Part shown: piece by piece, positions 12,300 through 25,200 of the stretch
Position numbering within the stretch: the stretch's first letter is position 1
How the letters are laid out: each line of letters starts with the position of its first letter
Assembly: GCA_028023455.1 (NCBI GenBank)
Contig: JAQFVV010006310.1
Span: forward strand, 1,240,001 to 1,304,000
From: Epiperipatus broadwayi
Lineage: Eukaryota > Onychophora > Udeonychophora > Euonychophora > Peripatidae
Length of the DNA stretch: 64,000 nucleotides
Direction: 5' to 3'
The notes under the pieces: model-generated
Database searches by the model: none
The model's input: the letters and a program-made list of their open reading frames with translations, nothing else
What the model was told of the DNA's origin: nothing
Position numbers and translations under genes: made by a program

Positions 12300-12480
12300 G
12301 TTTTAACCAGCCTGTCTGACGCACTTTCCAAATTCCTATTAAGGGAATAAGTAGTCATCTACCGCCCTCTATCGGCTTAGACGCCATCTTGAAATATCGA
12401 GATCAAACGTCAGTTTTTTTTCGATCAAGGTATTTGAAACAATATTGTTGTTATTCTGTTCATTTATTTCTCATAAAGGT
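12300..12480 (+). promoter_or_regulatory. candidate promoter / 5' UTR exon of the plus-strand zinc-finger gene
   Basis: A block with clearly more CpG than its surroundings (GACGCA, TACCGCC, ATCGGC, GACGCC, ATCGAG, AACGTC, TTCGATC). It contains GCCATCTTG, which resembles the animal YY1 core often found at transcription starts. Two usable donors follow: ATCAAG|GTATTT at 12428 and ATAAAG|GTAATG at 12479. The first recognised acceptor downstream on this strand is at 26861. The assignment as first exon is an inference; it could instead serve an unrecognised transcript. Confidence 0.3.
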
Positions 12481-13439
12481 AATGTTTGACGTTTCTTTTA
12501 TTTATAATTCAATTTAAATATTTACTTTGATAAATTTGTGTATTAAAATCTTTTTATGTTTCGTCAAAAATTAAGTTTCTAAGCTGGCGAATTTCTTCAG
12601 AGCCTACAAAAATTCTTGTGTATAAGATATTCTCTAACGTTAAATATTTAGTATTTGATGATTATTTGTTTCTTATTTCCTAATAATGTTCAGACAAATT
12701 TTCAATAAAAATAATTTTTACATTTTTTTTATGTCGATAGTTTTATTATTAAATAAAAATGGAGCTCCCCCCCTTTTTTTTTTAAATGTATTTTTAGAGA
12801 ATCGATCGTTATGCTGTTGTTAAGGTGAAATGGCTTAAATTGAAAACTAAATGTAAAATAATAGCTTTTTTTTTTTTTTCAGTGCGCCTTCATTTATTTT
12901 TCTTGTTTTTTTTTTTTTGTTGTTGTTAATGTGTAGAATCACGAAAACTTAGTTCTTTGTGTTAATATATTATAAATATATAAATAAAATGATATTCGTC
13001 GGACAAAAAATACAAGTTATATCTAAAAGATTTATTGTAATATTAAAAAAATTCGCAAGTTTGTTTTTAGTATTTTTTGTATAATTCATTGTATCCAAAT
13101 GTAATATATGGAAAGTTTCTACACTTTGTGAATCATAATTGATAATATTAACAAACGGTAAAATATAAAATTGTTTTTTTTTTTTTCCAATTATTAAATT
13201 ACAAAGAACTAAATATTAAAATCTCAAGTAATTTTGTTCATAATACGGTTATGATATCTATAGGCATATACTGTATAAGTAGTACATGAAAATAGATATT
13301 TGATTGTAATTAATGCCTACAAATTATTGAATTTAATGGTACCTATTTAATAATAATAAAAAATGATTCCAACTTTAAATAGATTTATTAGAGGCCTTTT
13401 TGTATACTTCATTTCTGCAAGTTATGGTCCAATTAGATA

Positions 13440-13620
13440 TTAACTTAGTGGCTTATGATTTGTGTTTAGCGCAACTGCAAAAGTCGGGAGCAGTTAAAAT
13501 CCATTTTTGAAGCAGGTAAGCGCAGCGCAGCACTATCGATGATTCTAAACTTAATCAAAACTCCAAAAATTAAACGGATTTAATGTTGAATCTCGTGGGG
13601 GGGGGGTGCAGGCGTCACAA
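13440..13620 (+). promoter_or_regulatory. possible alternative non-coding exon with strong donor
   Basis: A second local rise in GC, with TTTAGCGCAACTGC, GTCGGGAGCAG and GCGCAGCGCAGC. A near-consensus donor GCAG|GTAAGC lies at 13514-13519, and a run of nine or ten G follows near 13600. No protein reading frame is supported. It could be an alternative 5' UTR exon of the zinc-finger gene or the edge of an old repeat. Confidence 0.2.
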
Positions 13621-16600
13621 ACAACCCCATTTCTTCCAACAGAATGCTTTAATTGCTTAAAAAAATTACTTAAATATACAGAGTTCTTGATTTCAGTTTT
13701 GGAATTTTTTCACCCCAAAAGCCTCTTACATAACCAAGCTAATCATTCAATGGGTCAAGACAATCTCGCTTGGTGAGTTGACTGATAAATTATATTTTTT
13801 ATTATATATGATCACATTTAATTGCACAGACAAATATTGGTATATGTTAATGCTAAGAAAACTATTTTATCATATGACTGCTTTGTGCTAGCTAGCTTTC
13901 CAAAAAGATTGTTCCCATAAATTATTTTGATCTATTTTTGATAGAAAGGAAAGCTAAATTAAGTTTCAATTCAAATTTACTACTAATCTTGTAGTAGGGT
14001 TTTTTTTTTTTTAGTCTATTGTTGAAAAAAATTATATTTAGTTTACTAGATATTTCCCTTTTGTTTAGATGGAAAACTTAACTTTTTTTTTTTAGGGAGT
14101 TAATGTCATCTACATAGATGAATTTCTGCATTTATGTTCTTGAAAAATCACAGGTGATTATATTAATTGAGAGTTGGAACTGGAGAATAACTTTTTTTTT
14201 TTAAACAATCAAAGTTGAAATTGGAATAATAACAGTCTTATTAGTTTTCAATTTACTTTAATTGTTATAAAGTCAGAACATAATTCTCTGCAATTTCATA
14301 CTAGTCTAAATCCAGTTTGTGGTTCAAGATAGTTATGAACAAGTTCAATAATACCTATTACTTGTATATTTAGATTAATAAAGGAATATAAAAGGGAAAC
14401 TTATAGTTTTGTTCTATTAACTGAAAATATTGAATTTTCACGCTTGCCTGAAATTTTTTCCAACATTGGACAGCTACTTTCAGCTAAAATAAAATGATTT
14501 ATCATTTTTAAAAACTCTTTTTAGATGCACATAGATTGGATGAACATTTAATTTTATATTATCAAAAGATTTGTTCTCTTAAAAATAGATTTTTTTAGAG
14601 AAAATTCATTCTTGAAATAACCTATAATTTAAAAAAATATCACTAAACTTTAAAAATCCAAAACAAATTTCATTTCTTTACAATTAAAAGAAATAAAAAA
14701 TTTAAAATCTGTAGTCTAATGAAACATTTAAGGGTTTATATCAGGTTAGTAAGTATATTGTGTTACATATATATGCCAACATTCTACAGAGTAAACGAAT
14801 TTAAATTATTTAATACTATTAAACGATATGACTGGCAATGAGACCAAAATATCTCAGTATGATAAATATAATTTCTAATGAAGAAAAATTGAATTAAGAA
14901 AGAAGTAAAAAAAAGTTGTCTTTTCTCCAAATCCGTAATAGAAAAGAGAAAAAAAAAATACACAGAGATTCATTTAATCTCATTACTGAAATGTAATAAA
15001 TTAAAGACAATATTAATACTATATATGTACAATAAAATATTTTTTTGCTAAAAAGTTTTCAAAGTAGAATGGATAAATTGCATTTATATAAACTATTACA
15101 GCAAAATAAAGTGGTGTATTTGATAATATTTCTTGTGTTGTTATTAATGAGGTTAAACTGATCAATTTTTTTATATTATTCCCAATACAATAGCGAATAA
15201 AAATTGTCGAACGAGCTGATCCATTTATGTTCATACTTTTATCAAGGCAGAGAGAAAGTAAATAGATTTTATATCTCTTTTGTTGGTAAGTTATGTTGTT
15301 GGCTATTTTCAGATTTCTTTCTTTAACCATATTTCTAGATAATGATAAATCTTTTTTCTTTGAAAATTTTTTTCTGTTTTCAAAATCTTTAAAAAGAATT
15401 GGGATGCATTTCATCCATACTTCTTTATATATTTACATTATTAAAAGGTATTTTATATTTGGAAATTACATTTAAGACAAAAAAACTAGCAGCAGTTATA
15501 TTTGAATTATTTTTGATAAATTCGAAAAAGTTAAAGATGTTGATTGAATATTTATATTTTTAAATGCACGGGCAATATATTCTTTTTGTTCATCTTTTTT
15601 TTTTCAAAGAGCAATTTATGATTGGTATCATAATGCTGTTTTACTCAATACGACTGTTCCAGAATATAAAACACTACGTTGTTAGCTTTGTTAATCATAC
15701 CATATTCAACAGTTCTCCAATTTTGGAAATTTTTATTGCTTAATAATATTGTTTTTTAGTTTTATAGTTATATTGATAAAATGGTAACAAATTTATTATA
15801 TGTCAAATTATATTAATCTTATATTTCACTTTTACAACAAAACCTCGAGCAAACAAAAAAGAAAACTTTGTTTTATTTTTTGCGAGATAATTACTTGGGC
15901 CTAATAACTATACATGTATTGTTTATCACTTATGTTAGTATTTAAATTATTTTTGATGGCATTGATAAAGCATTTTGCTATTTGTTTATGATTCTGATTA
16001 TTTTAAAAAATAAATGACATTAACTACGTTCAGTCCAAAAAAGTTTATGACGGAAAAACATTTTACTACTTTTACTTTACAATTTGATAAGATTTACTTT
16101 ACAGAGGTAGAAAATATTTTACGGAGTTTACTTTATAGGTTTATTGGAATCATTTGGCAGGTTTATAGAATATGATACCACTTTATTTGATTTATTTATG
16201 TATCATTATCACATACATATGTGTATAATTTTTTTTTTTTCCAAATTTTTTAATTTATTGTTTCTAATCAGAGTTCAATTGTTAATTGAATTCTAATATA
16301 ATATTATATTTATTTTACTATTACTTTAGTTTACAGCAAATTTTTATTAGTACAGGTTAAAATAAAAAAAAAATTGAATAATTTGATTGAAAGCATAGAA
16401 GTAAATAGTTTGCATGCCAGTAAAACATTCATGCATGCTATGTCTGATATGCATGCCACAGGTTCGTCATGATGGGAGTAAGAGAAATAGAATTTGATGA
16501 TAAACAAATAGTACATAACTTAGTGAGATAAATGAAAAATAAAAATTGTTTGCTGGTAAGTTTTAAAAAAAGGAAGTGAAAATATATTCTCCAAATACTC

Positions 16601-17430
16601 ATTACAGAGGGAAAACTTACATGAAGCACAAGCTAATTAGGAAGCATGGTAAATATTTGATTTCTCCCCAATTATAGTTGCCATCTCCTGAAAATTATGA
16701 AAGCTAAGTAAATGAACGTGATTAGTTTATTATTTAGTGGCTGGAACTTGTGAATCTCATGGTAGAGTTAGAATGTTAATTTGTTTTTGTTTATTAAACA
16801 AAATTTAATTTGCAGCGCTACATAAAGTGGCATTTGGGAGCACAAAAGGGATTGACGTGAAAACAATTCAACTATTTGTATTATAAGTACATTTAAAATA
16901 ATCGAGAAATTCAGACAACTCTTAATGGGAAGTACTCACCACCATTCATTCTATTTAACTATTCCACAAGATTCAAGTGCTCTTTTATTCTCATTTTATA
17001 TTGACCCTTTCCTTAAAGCAATTGAAAATGAGATGACAAATATTTATATCTGGAATAAAGGCAAATGTTTCATGCATTGCATACATGGATAACATAACAA
17101 TCTTTCTGCCAATTAAAAAACAGACATTAAAACTAATTATTCAGACAAATATAAACTGGTGTTCAATTTAGAAAAATCCAGTGCATGGTGCAATACTTCA
17201 AAGGAAAGCCTGACTCGTTTGTGGGATTTCCTTTTCGAGTAACTCTGAAATGCTATCTCAGATACAGTGAAAACTAATGAATAAAGTTGAGAATATAATT
17301 AATTCTTTTTCCTAAACATATTTATCATTTCATGCCAAAGTGGCTCTTTTTAATCTCCTAATAATGACATGGGCTACATACTATACATCTGTAATATACA
17401 CAAAAACTTTTATATCTAAAATTTACTCAA
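13621..17430. other. AT-rich DNA, probable 5' UTR intron of the zinc-finger gene, no gene seen
   Basis: Many T runs of ten or more (14000, 14085, 16230). The short open frames at 15019-15475 and 16331-16629 are F/I/K/L-rich, lie on both strands in the same DNA, and show no domain. A cluster of GCATGC words at 16410-16460 has no evident meaning. Confidence 0.4.
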
Positions 17431-17447
17431 TGTAGGAAATTGTTAAA

Positions 17448-17900
17448 GCAAAACTCACTATATATATTGCCACACACAGTGAGCTACAGTAATCAATGGA
17501 TGCCAGAAGGCTTGTGCATAAAATCCCCATCTAGTGCCTACTCATCCAATATCCCCAGACTAGTTTCTGGCTTATGGCCTTCGTCAGTGAGGAGCCTTGG
17601 ATCTGAGAGCACTGCATCTAGATCTTAGGATCTAATGCAACCCTCCAGCAACCACCTTTTATCTTCATTTAACTATAAAACTATGAGTCTTAAACTGAAA
17701 TCCAAGCCCATTAGCTTATATAGTCATATGGGTCTGAATCCAGTTCAGTACCCATACATTTTGGTGTCTGGTTCTTTAATAACCATAGCCACCACTATCC
17801 TATTAGGCAGGATTGGATTTAAGCCAATAAACATCACATGACTATCTCTTATGCTTGTGTATAACTGTTGTTAAAACAGGCAAAACTTACTATATATTGA
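17448..17900 (+). repeat. family A repeat, single-arm copy
   Basis: Closely matches the left arm and loop of the 20479 copy, including AATCAATGGATGCCAGAAGG, CATCCAATATCCCCAGACTA and GGATCTGAGAGCACTGCATC. It then continues where the other copy folds back, with AATCCAGTTCAGTACCCATA and GGTTCTTTAATAACCATAGC as in the 8131 copy. It ends in AAACAGGCAAAACTTACTAT, which repeats its own first bases (CAAAACTCACTATATATATT). That hints at a once-tandem unit of roughly 0.4 kb. Short open frames inside it are incidental. Confidence 0.75.
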
Positions 17901-17941
17901 AACTGTGCATATATATATAAATATATATATGCTGGCTTCAC

Positions 17942-17984
17942 CATTCACTGTGGACTAAGACCCTAAGTCCGACCACAGTGAATG
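17942..17984. repeat. perfect 12-bp hairpin around a shared 16-mer
   Basis: CATTCACTGTGG (17942-17953) and CCACAGTGAATG (17973-17984) flank AAGACCCTAAGTCCGA (17957-17972). The complement of that 16-mer occurs at 21756-21771. Probably the end of a repeat unit. Confidence 0.6.
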
Positions 17985-17999
17985 TATGTTTCTTTTTCA

Positions 18000-20370
18000 A
18001 GCTAAATTTATCGTTTTCTCAAATAGTTGCCTAAATTAAATAAGGAATTATGTTAAAGAGAAAAGATTTAATAAAATAAAGTTTAGAAAGTTAAAATTAT
18101 ATTTGCAACTATTTTTAAAATATATTTGGTAGAATTCGATAAGATAAAAAGTTTCTTAATTAAATAGAATCCATTGAAAAAGGAATTTAATTGGTAAAAC
18201 ATTTTTTTCTGAATTAGATAAAAGAAATGATAACGGAAAATTTCAAACAAGGGGCATGATTCGCTACTAATGAATAGAATAACATAATGGAAAAAGGGTA
18301 TAAATAAAGAACTTTTCTTTTGTTCTTGGTCTTATGCTTGCGGGTAACCGGTGCTGAAGGTCAGAGAGAAATCTTAAGAATTTTGTTGGAAGAAATTTTG
18401 CTGAAAGATTGGACAATATAGCGAACTCTTGCTTGCTGTACTTACTTCAAGCTGCACTCTATTCTTTCAGCATATAAATAAAAAAAATCCAGAAATGTGT
18501 TGCTCTGCAAAAATGCAGGGGTAACTTCTTTGCCTTCGCTCTCCTGAGCTGTTCCTGAGGTCGTGTAAGCCAGCCAGAGAACAAAAGTATCTGCCCTGTA
18601 TCCGTGAAAATCTGCCCTCAAAAACATGGAAAACAAATTTGAAGAACCGAGAAGACCTGCGGAGAAACATCAAATGAACTCATTTTGACCCACCCATCTA
18701 GTTACCGGTAACGTTGCCATAAATTATTAAAATATCTTTGTAATTTGCAATTTCAATGTATATTTATGCTTTTCTATATATATGTTTTGTTAAATCTATG
18801 TATTCGAGTCTTGTGAAATTATATTTCATTAATTGCTTTCTTTTTTCTTTAAATACTTTAATGGGTGGTAGGGTTATTACATATAATGGCGGCGGTAATT
18901 CTTATTAATTTAATTGAAAAATGCTTCGTTTAACTTTCCACCATTATACTCCCGTAATTAAGTTATTTATTTTATATAACTATTTATTTAGAAAGAAAAG
19001 GAAGCAAATCATAGAAAGTGCAAAACTCTATTTTAAAATCAAGATTTAAATTGCTAAATATTCTATTATAAAACTTTCCAAACTTTAACTTAGTTTTATA
19101 TATATATATAAAAGAAGGATCCTTATCAAATGCCATTATATTTTAGTCAATGAAGGGTTACAAATTTAAAGTTATATTTTGAAGAGCGTGAAATAAAACG
19201 TTCGCATTTATATTTTTGTAATAAGAGAGAGTACATTTTGACAATATGTATTAAAAAAATTATTAAATAGCATTGGCTTAGTGGTAAATGGGTTAAATTT
19301 CAACTAAATAAATAAAATATCCGCCCACTTGTGCTTTTTATTAATTCAAATTTTATAAAGGTGAAGTTACTATTTTTCTGCGGATTTTCAGTGATAGTTG
19401 AGCTTTCCTAAGATATATATTTTGCAGAGGGTTTCTTTTTTAAATTTAAAGGTCGTTGATCGTATTTATATGGTATCGTGCCTCGGGTGATCTACTGGGC
19501 CGCTCAGCATAAATTACAGTGCTTCTTTTGCCAAGTTTGCTTAGGTTAACATACCTACATTCGGACCTTCTGAAAAATAAATAAATTGTTTGGGATCTCA
19601 TGTCGATCTCAGTTCCTTAAATGTACGTAACTGGACATAAGCAACAAAAACTCCGATCCTGAATCCAGGTCACGCGTTTAGCGAACGGATTCCATTTTTC
19701 TCTCTAACCTAGTTTAGAGACAGAGAGCTATCCGGTCTTGTGTTAACCTCTTGGTAACTGTTATGTCTCGAGCCTCACAGCCCACTATATGCTATCGCCT
19801 GTGTGCATGGTCTTGTATATTTATATTTATTGGGAAATCTTTCTCAAAATCTCATAGAAGTGTGTCAATTATAGCTGGAAATTCCTGCTGGGTCACTTTA
19901 TCATCTTTTGTAAATCAGAAGTAGGGCTGTGATTTAAACCTGTCCAAAGTGTTTAGTTGAGTTTGACCACTTATTTAATTCCATGTTCCCCATCCATAGA
20001 GTTAATGAATCATCTCTCTCTCTTGATTTCCTTTATGTAACACTTCCATTGGCTGGAATATTTTAAAGATGAAATTATAATGTAAAATTTTGTCTGTTCT
20101 TATCATTACGATCAATGGATCTTTCGTATATGTCTATCCGGTTGCAGTGAAAATAGCCTGCGACACTATTAATAAAGCATTGTGTGAATTATTTTAATAT
20201 CAATAATAAAAGTTTCTGTTATCTTTCATTCACTATAAATAAAACCACTTAGTATTGTTTTCTTTTGTGACGTATGTATGTACATCTGATCATTATATAT
20301 GTAAAAATTCCTTTTCGTGGTCTCTTCTCCCTGACCACCGGGCATACATTAAGATTAAATTCGAGTGAGG
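18000..20370. other. intergenic or intronic DNA with a GC-richer block, no gene assigned
   Basis: 18430-18720 and 19470-19810 are noticeably richer in G+C and CpG than their surroundings. In the first, a short forward frame (MENKFEEPRRPAEKHQMNSF, starting near 18626) and two overlapping minus frames exist, but none resembles a known domain. The second block contains CTCGGGTGATCTACTGGGCC and CACGCGTTTAGCGAACGG. It may be an old repeat or an LTR-like piece; no partner copy was found. Confidence 0.3.
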
Positions 20371-20374
20371 TTTG

Positions 20375-20440
20375 GGGAGTAAGTCGCTTAGTAGCAATCT
20401 AGAGTAGATGAGGTTCGAACCCCTTCTATATGCATCTCTA
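20375..20440 (+). repeat. tRNA-promoter-like sequence (possible SINE head)
   Basis: AAGTCGCTTAGTAGCAATCT resembles an A box, and GAGGTTCGAACCCC (20410-20423) contains a perfect-looking B box. The two boxes are only about 23 bases apart, too close for a functional tRNA gene, and no cloverleaf can be drawn. It may be a degraded tRNA-derived SINE head. Confidence 0.25.
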
Positions 20441-20478
20441 GGTTAGGTTAAAGCAGCCCTACTTTTCTTACCGTTACA

Positions 20479-20920
20479 ATATATATTGTCACACACAGCA
20501 AGCTAGAGTAATCAATGGATGCCAGAAGGCTTGTGCATAAAATCCCCATCTAGTGCTTACTCATCCAATATCCCCAGACTAGTTTCTGGCTTATGGCCTT
20601 CATCAGTGAGGAGCCTTGGATCTGAGAGCACTGCATCTAGATCTTAGGATCTAATGCAACCCTTCAGCAACCATTTTTTATCTCCATTTAACTACAAAAT
20701 TATGAGTCTTATAAAACTGAAAACACCTTAATGCCATAAGCCAGAAACTAGTCTGGGGATATTGGATGAGTAGGCACTAGATGGGGATTTTATGCACAAG
20801 CCTTCTGGCATCCATTGATTACTTTAGCTTGCTGTGTGTGGCAATATATATAGTGAGTTTTGTCTGTTTTAACAACAGTTATACACAAGCATAAGAGGTA
20901 GTCGTGATGTTTATTGGCTT
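20479..20920. repeat. foldback element, family A (119-bp arms)
   Basis: Arms at 20479-20597 and 20733-20851 are near-perfect reverse complements (for example AATCAATGGATGCCAGAAGG against its complement at about 20801-20820). The loop of about 135 bases carries the family words GGAGCCTTGGATCTGAGAGC and ATCTAGATCTTAGGATC. Beyond the right arm, the complement of AAGCCAATAAACATCAC and TTATGCTTGTGTATAACTG appears, words that end the 17448 copy in the opposite orientation. This is the youngest-looking member of the family. Confidence 0.85.
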
Positions 20921-21331
20921 AAATTGTTAGGGGTTGGTGGTGGTGTTGATATCTCTAAGTAAGATTCTGGACCCTCTGAATATGGATTGGATTTATATTC
21001 TATAAAATTTTCAAAATCAAAAAATCTTATATCATCATGTGCAAGGATATTTCTATATTTAGAAATAGTTATTAAAATTACACACATAGACAGGCCGCCG
21101 TCCATATGCAATTACTGAAATAAGTTAATTTCTACTTTATTATGTATTCCCAATTTAATATATTGTCTTCCCAAGAATAAAATGAAATACTGGGATGTAT
21201 ATTTAATATGTGCTTTCCTATCCAATGATAATAACAAACTCCTTTTAAACATAACCAATAAGCAGTAGACTAAAAAATTCAAATACTGATCATTAGAGCC
21301 AAAACACCATTTTCTCCTAAAATTAAATTTT

Positions 21332-21407
21332 GAAGCACTTTCCACTCTTTATTTCTACAGATATAAAAGGAAGCACTTTCCACCCTTTATTTCTATAGAT
21401 ATAAAAG
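21332..21407 (+). repeat. 38-bp tandem duplication
   Basis: GAAGCACTTTCCACTCTTTA...ATATAAAAG occurs twice with two base differences and a 38-base period, immediately before the LINE tail fragment. Confidence 0.8.
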
Positions 21408-21720
21408 GAATTGCACTAACATTGAAAACATGTGCAAACTATGTCAGAGAGTATCAGAAACACAATCACATGTTCTATTCATTTGCACCATGTTTAATAA
21501 TATCCAGTGTGATATCCCCAAAATATTTAAAAATAAAGATTACAACATACATACACTTCTTGATACATTTAAAAAAAAAGTTATTTATGCACGCATTCTG
21601 CCAGCACATTTGTACTAATCTCATTATGGTGTACCAGATTAACATTTATGTACAGTTCAAACACAAGAAAACACCCTGGATACATTTAGGAACAAAATGG
21701 ATATAGGCTTTAATGGTCTG
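21408..21720 (+). pseudogene. LINE C-terminal zinc-knuckle fragment
   Basis: The forward frame from 21430 reads MCKLCQRVSETQSHVLFICT, then MFNNIQCDI. A C-x2-C followed by ET.SHVLF.C is the pattern at the C-terminus of several non-LTR retrotransposon polyproteins. The frame stops at 21618, and the next frame continues with NKMDIGFNGLVFLPEEGER before stopping. Probably the 3' end of a truncated copy. Confidence 0.55.
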
Positions 21721-21839
21721 GTTTTTCTACCAGAAGAGGGGGAACGCATCTATGATCGGACTTAGGGTCTTCAGGTAGGTTGCGGTGCCTGTCTCGAAGT
21801 AACTAACAAATCATATCCACCTCCAATGGGCTAGTTTTT

Positions 21840-22290
21840 GGTTTACTCATTAAATCTAGATATAATTTAGGCTAGTTTATCCATACCTCACCCCTCTTTT
21901 TGGATTCCATTATGCCTCAATATTCAAACCCAGGGAGAATGGTGTCTTGGGCTCTTCATGAGTGAATTTAATTTATGTAGCAACTAAGTTTTCATTGACC
22001 CAAGATTCATCAAACCCTATTGCTGTGTTATATATTATAATACGTATATGTGTGCATATATATTTAATCAATTAAATATAATGATTGAGTCTATGAACGA
22101 GTTTGATAAACTAGAGAGCAATTTAATTTAAAACACATTATCAATTTTTATTTTAACAAAGAAAAATCCAAATTCTATTAACATAGCAAAAAATGTGATT
22201 GTATGTGTCCCATATCCATCTCTATCATATCAATGACAAATTATTTATTATTCCATCCCATACCCATGGTAAATATACATCAATGGACAC
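21840..22290 (+). repeat. dispersed repeat B, copy 1 (possible LINE 3' region)
   Basis: Shares ordered words with 31195-31720: TAATTTAGGCTAGTTTATCC against CAATTTAGGTTAGTTCATCC, then ATATTCAAACCCAG.GAGAAT. Further on both have an AT-rich stretch with a CCCATGGTA...ATACATC-like segment. It lies just downstream of the LINE zinc-knuckle fragment, suggesting a 3' untranslated region. Confidence 0.55.
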
Positions 22291-25200
22291 TCTTATATAC
22301 AAAACCAATAACATAGATTGGAACAAAAAAATAAAATAAAGAAAAAATATTTTATTATTATGATGATGATCATGAAGCTAAATAACAATTTACAAAATTA
22401 TATCACAGTTTGTCCAATAGCTCTATCATCCAATTTCTGTTGGAGAGGTTCCGTCTTCTTTGGGGAGCCCCCTCTTTTTACCTATGTACAAGTTCTCTAA
22501 CGTAGATAGAAAAAGACACACAAGAATATTAATCTTTCATATCGAATAAACTAAATGTAACAATTATTAGTTAAACAGAAACACAAAAACAATGTAAACT
22601 CTCCTGTATTAGTGAATGCAAATTAATATGGAAGAGCATCAAAATTTTTTACATCATTTCATACTATTATATGATAATAATGATGATCGACTGTCTCACT
22701 ATGGAGGAAATCAGTCTAAATTTTATTTACAAAAAAAAATATTTTTCTAGATTAATAAATCTCCCCCCCCCCGTTCCACGTTGCTTCATATGGAATGGAC
22801 TCTCCCGATTGCAAACACTGAAACTTCCAAGTGTGAGAATAATAGAAGTAGAATTTTATTAACGTATAAAGTAAAAAAAAAACACTATCTTTTATGGATA
22901 TAGCTCTTTCTGATAACATCTCCATCGTTCTCCGGTAACACTTGGACAAGGTTGTTTCCATTTCGGACGTCACTCTCTTCTGGACTCCACTCAAACATTT
23001 TAGATTAAGTGTTTTTCTAGGTATTATGCATTGTTTGGTAATTTAAAAAAAAAAATTTAGATAACTTTCATCTTATAAATGGTATTGAGTAAATTTTTAC
23101 GCAAAAGAAAGTTTTACTTCATCGTTTATCAGTATGTCCTGGCTATATAACTTCCTTTTTTTTGTTCGATTGCACTGTCTTTGATTATCGTATAAAATTA
23201 TTTTAATTCTTTTATTATGCTGCTAAAGTTCTTTGATTTTTGCCTTTTTAAATATTGATGACGATTTGCTTTAGCTTTCAGCGCTTTAAAATCTTATACA
23301 GAACAGATAATGTATTCGAACACATCATCCATTTTATCCGTTGTTTTAATGTTCGATTTTAAGCTATTGTGCTTGCGATTGTTATATCACTTGACAAAAT
23401 ATGAAAGAGAACGGAAAAGAATTGGGTTTGTTTTTATACTGGGGTTTAACATCCGTTGTTCAGCAAACTCATTTTCAATTTCATTTTCTATCACTGTAAG
23501 TGCTTATTGTTGCATGAATTAATGTTTGTTGTTGATGTTAAGTAATAAAATTACATAGTAAAATTCTATTCTCACTTTCCAATACTTGGTTGCTTTGATA
23601 TTGACCTCGGGTCATCACATCTACCAAGTTAACTTTCTTATAGCATGATGTTTACACATTAACTAACAAGTCATTATTAATATAAATATATATATGAAAG
23701 GTACCTAACCTATTATTTCAGTTTTTTTTTTTTAATGGGTTTAGTCTAATACCCTTACAACGCGTATGGGATAAAAAAAATTTCCTCAACATTTATTCGG
23801 ATACATGGTCACTAATGCGACTTCACTCAAGTTTATCACATGATTCACTATTATAAAATGATAACTAGATAAAAGCAAAAAATGACATTAATGCAATATG
23901 TACATAGAAAGATGTAAATCCTATGCAGCAGTCAGAAAATGTTAAGCTGCTTTCAAGATTGTATTTTTTTTTTTTCTGTTACATATAGATTTATAATTTC
24001 TTTCCATCTCTAGTCTGGGATAAAGATATAGATTATATAATGTAAACCACAAATCTTACTTTGTTTAAAACCTGATTGTCTTTTCTTACTCTATCCTATG
24101 TATGTAGTACTAGGTACTGTTTTGTAAACTTATAATTTAATAAAGCCTTTTGCAACCTAAATAATTACATATACATATATGGGTTAAGAATATAAACTGT
24201 ATTGTATTCCTTTTTTTTTTTTTTTGTTGTTATTTTTATTGATGTTTAATGCATATGTATAATTTTTAAATTAAAATGTTATAGATGCACTGTGCACATG
24301 TGTATATATTGCAAATGCTACAAAAATATTTGTTTTTATTGTTACATTTATTATGTTATGAAGATTCACGTTTAAATGTTTAATCATGTAGTTTTCATAT
24401 TTTTTAACTTTTTGGTGTACTATAGACAACCATGAAACCAAATGTCTAAAGCTGTGGGAGTGCTAGTAAATGTGTATATTATATAATACTGTCAATAATA
24501 TAAAAACACTAATAGTTTTTTATTGTTATCTTTATGTCATAAAGATACAACAATGGATAGTATATAATTATTTTTTTTAATCCATGCTGTATTTTATCAT
24601 ATAGATGTTGAGATATGTAAAATGTATATTGTCAAATGTACTAATAGTGAAAATGGACTAAAAGAAAATTTAAGAAATGGTTGCTTACAAAAAATTAAAA
24701 AGAAAAAGTCAAATTCATCAATTATATTTTCTTGATTATGAAAACATTTTGCATTACAATGTATGACAGAAAATTTGATAGTGAATATTGCCCTTTATAT
24801 ATATACATATTGTGTTAGAAATTATATTCTCTCAGTTTATGTGCTGTTATAAGGCTAACCAAGCATTGATGATAAACTTAGTTTAAAATTACAAACATTT
24901 TGCTTTTTTTTATTTTATTTCATCCACAACTCTGAATCAATAAGCAATCAAATGTTCTGATTTTTTAACAGTTCAACTTATTCATAAATGTATGACCTAC
25001 TGTAACTATTTATAGTGGCTAATATGAAAGTACCTAGTTATTGGGATTTTTTTTGGCCATCATTTGTATTTTAGACAAAACTTTTAGTTAAAATTGCAAA
25101 TTTTTTATTTTATCACATACAGTTGCAAATTAATACATTATTTATACAGCGTTCAAATAAAATGATTTCAATTTTTAACTCATCAATTTGTTTATAAAAA

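Noticed and set aside
15019-15475. Overlapping open frames on both strands
   Set aside because: F/I/K/L-rich composition, no family match, no splice or promoter context.
17440-17841. Two plus-strand frames that look like genes
   Set aside because: They fall entirely in the family A repeat, and the homologous copies at 9514 and 20479 do not keep the frames.
20375-20440. A functional tRNA gene
   Set aside because: The B box is good, but the A box is too close and no acceptor stem or cloverleaf can be formed.
22751-22774. C-run and other homopolymers considered as regulatory or structural signals
   Set aside because: Homopolymer runs are common throughout the window, and nothing ties these to a function.
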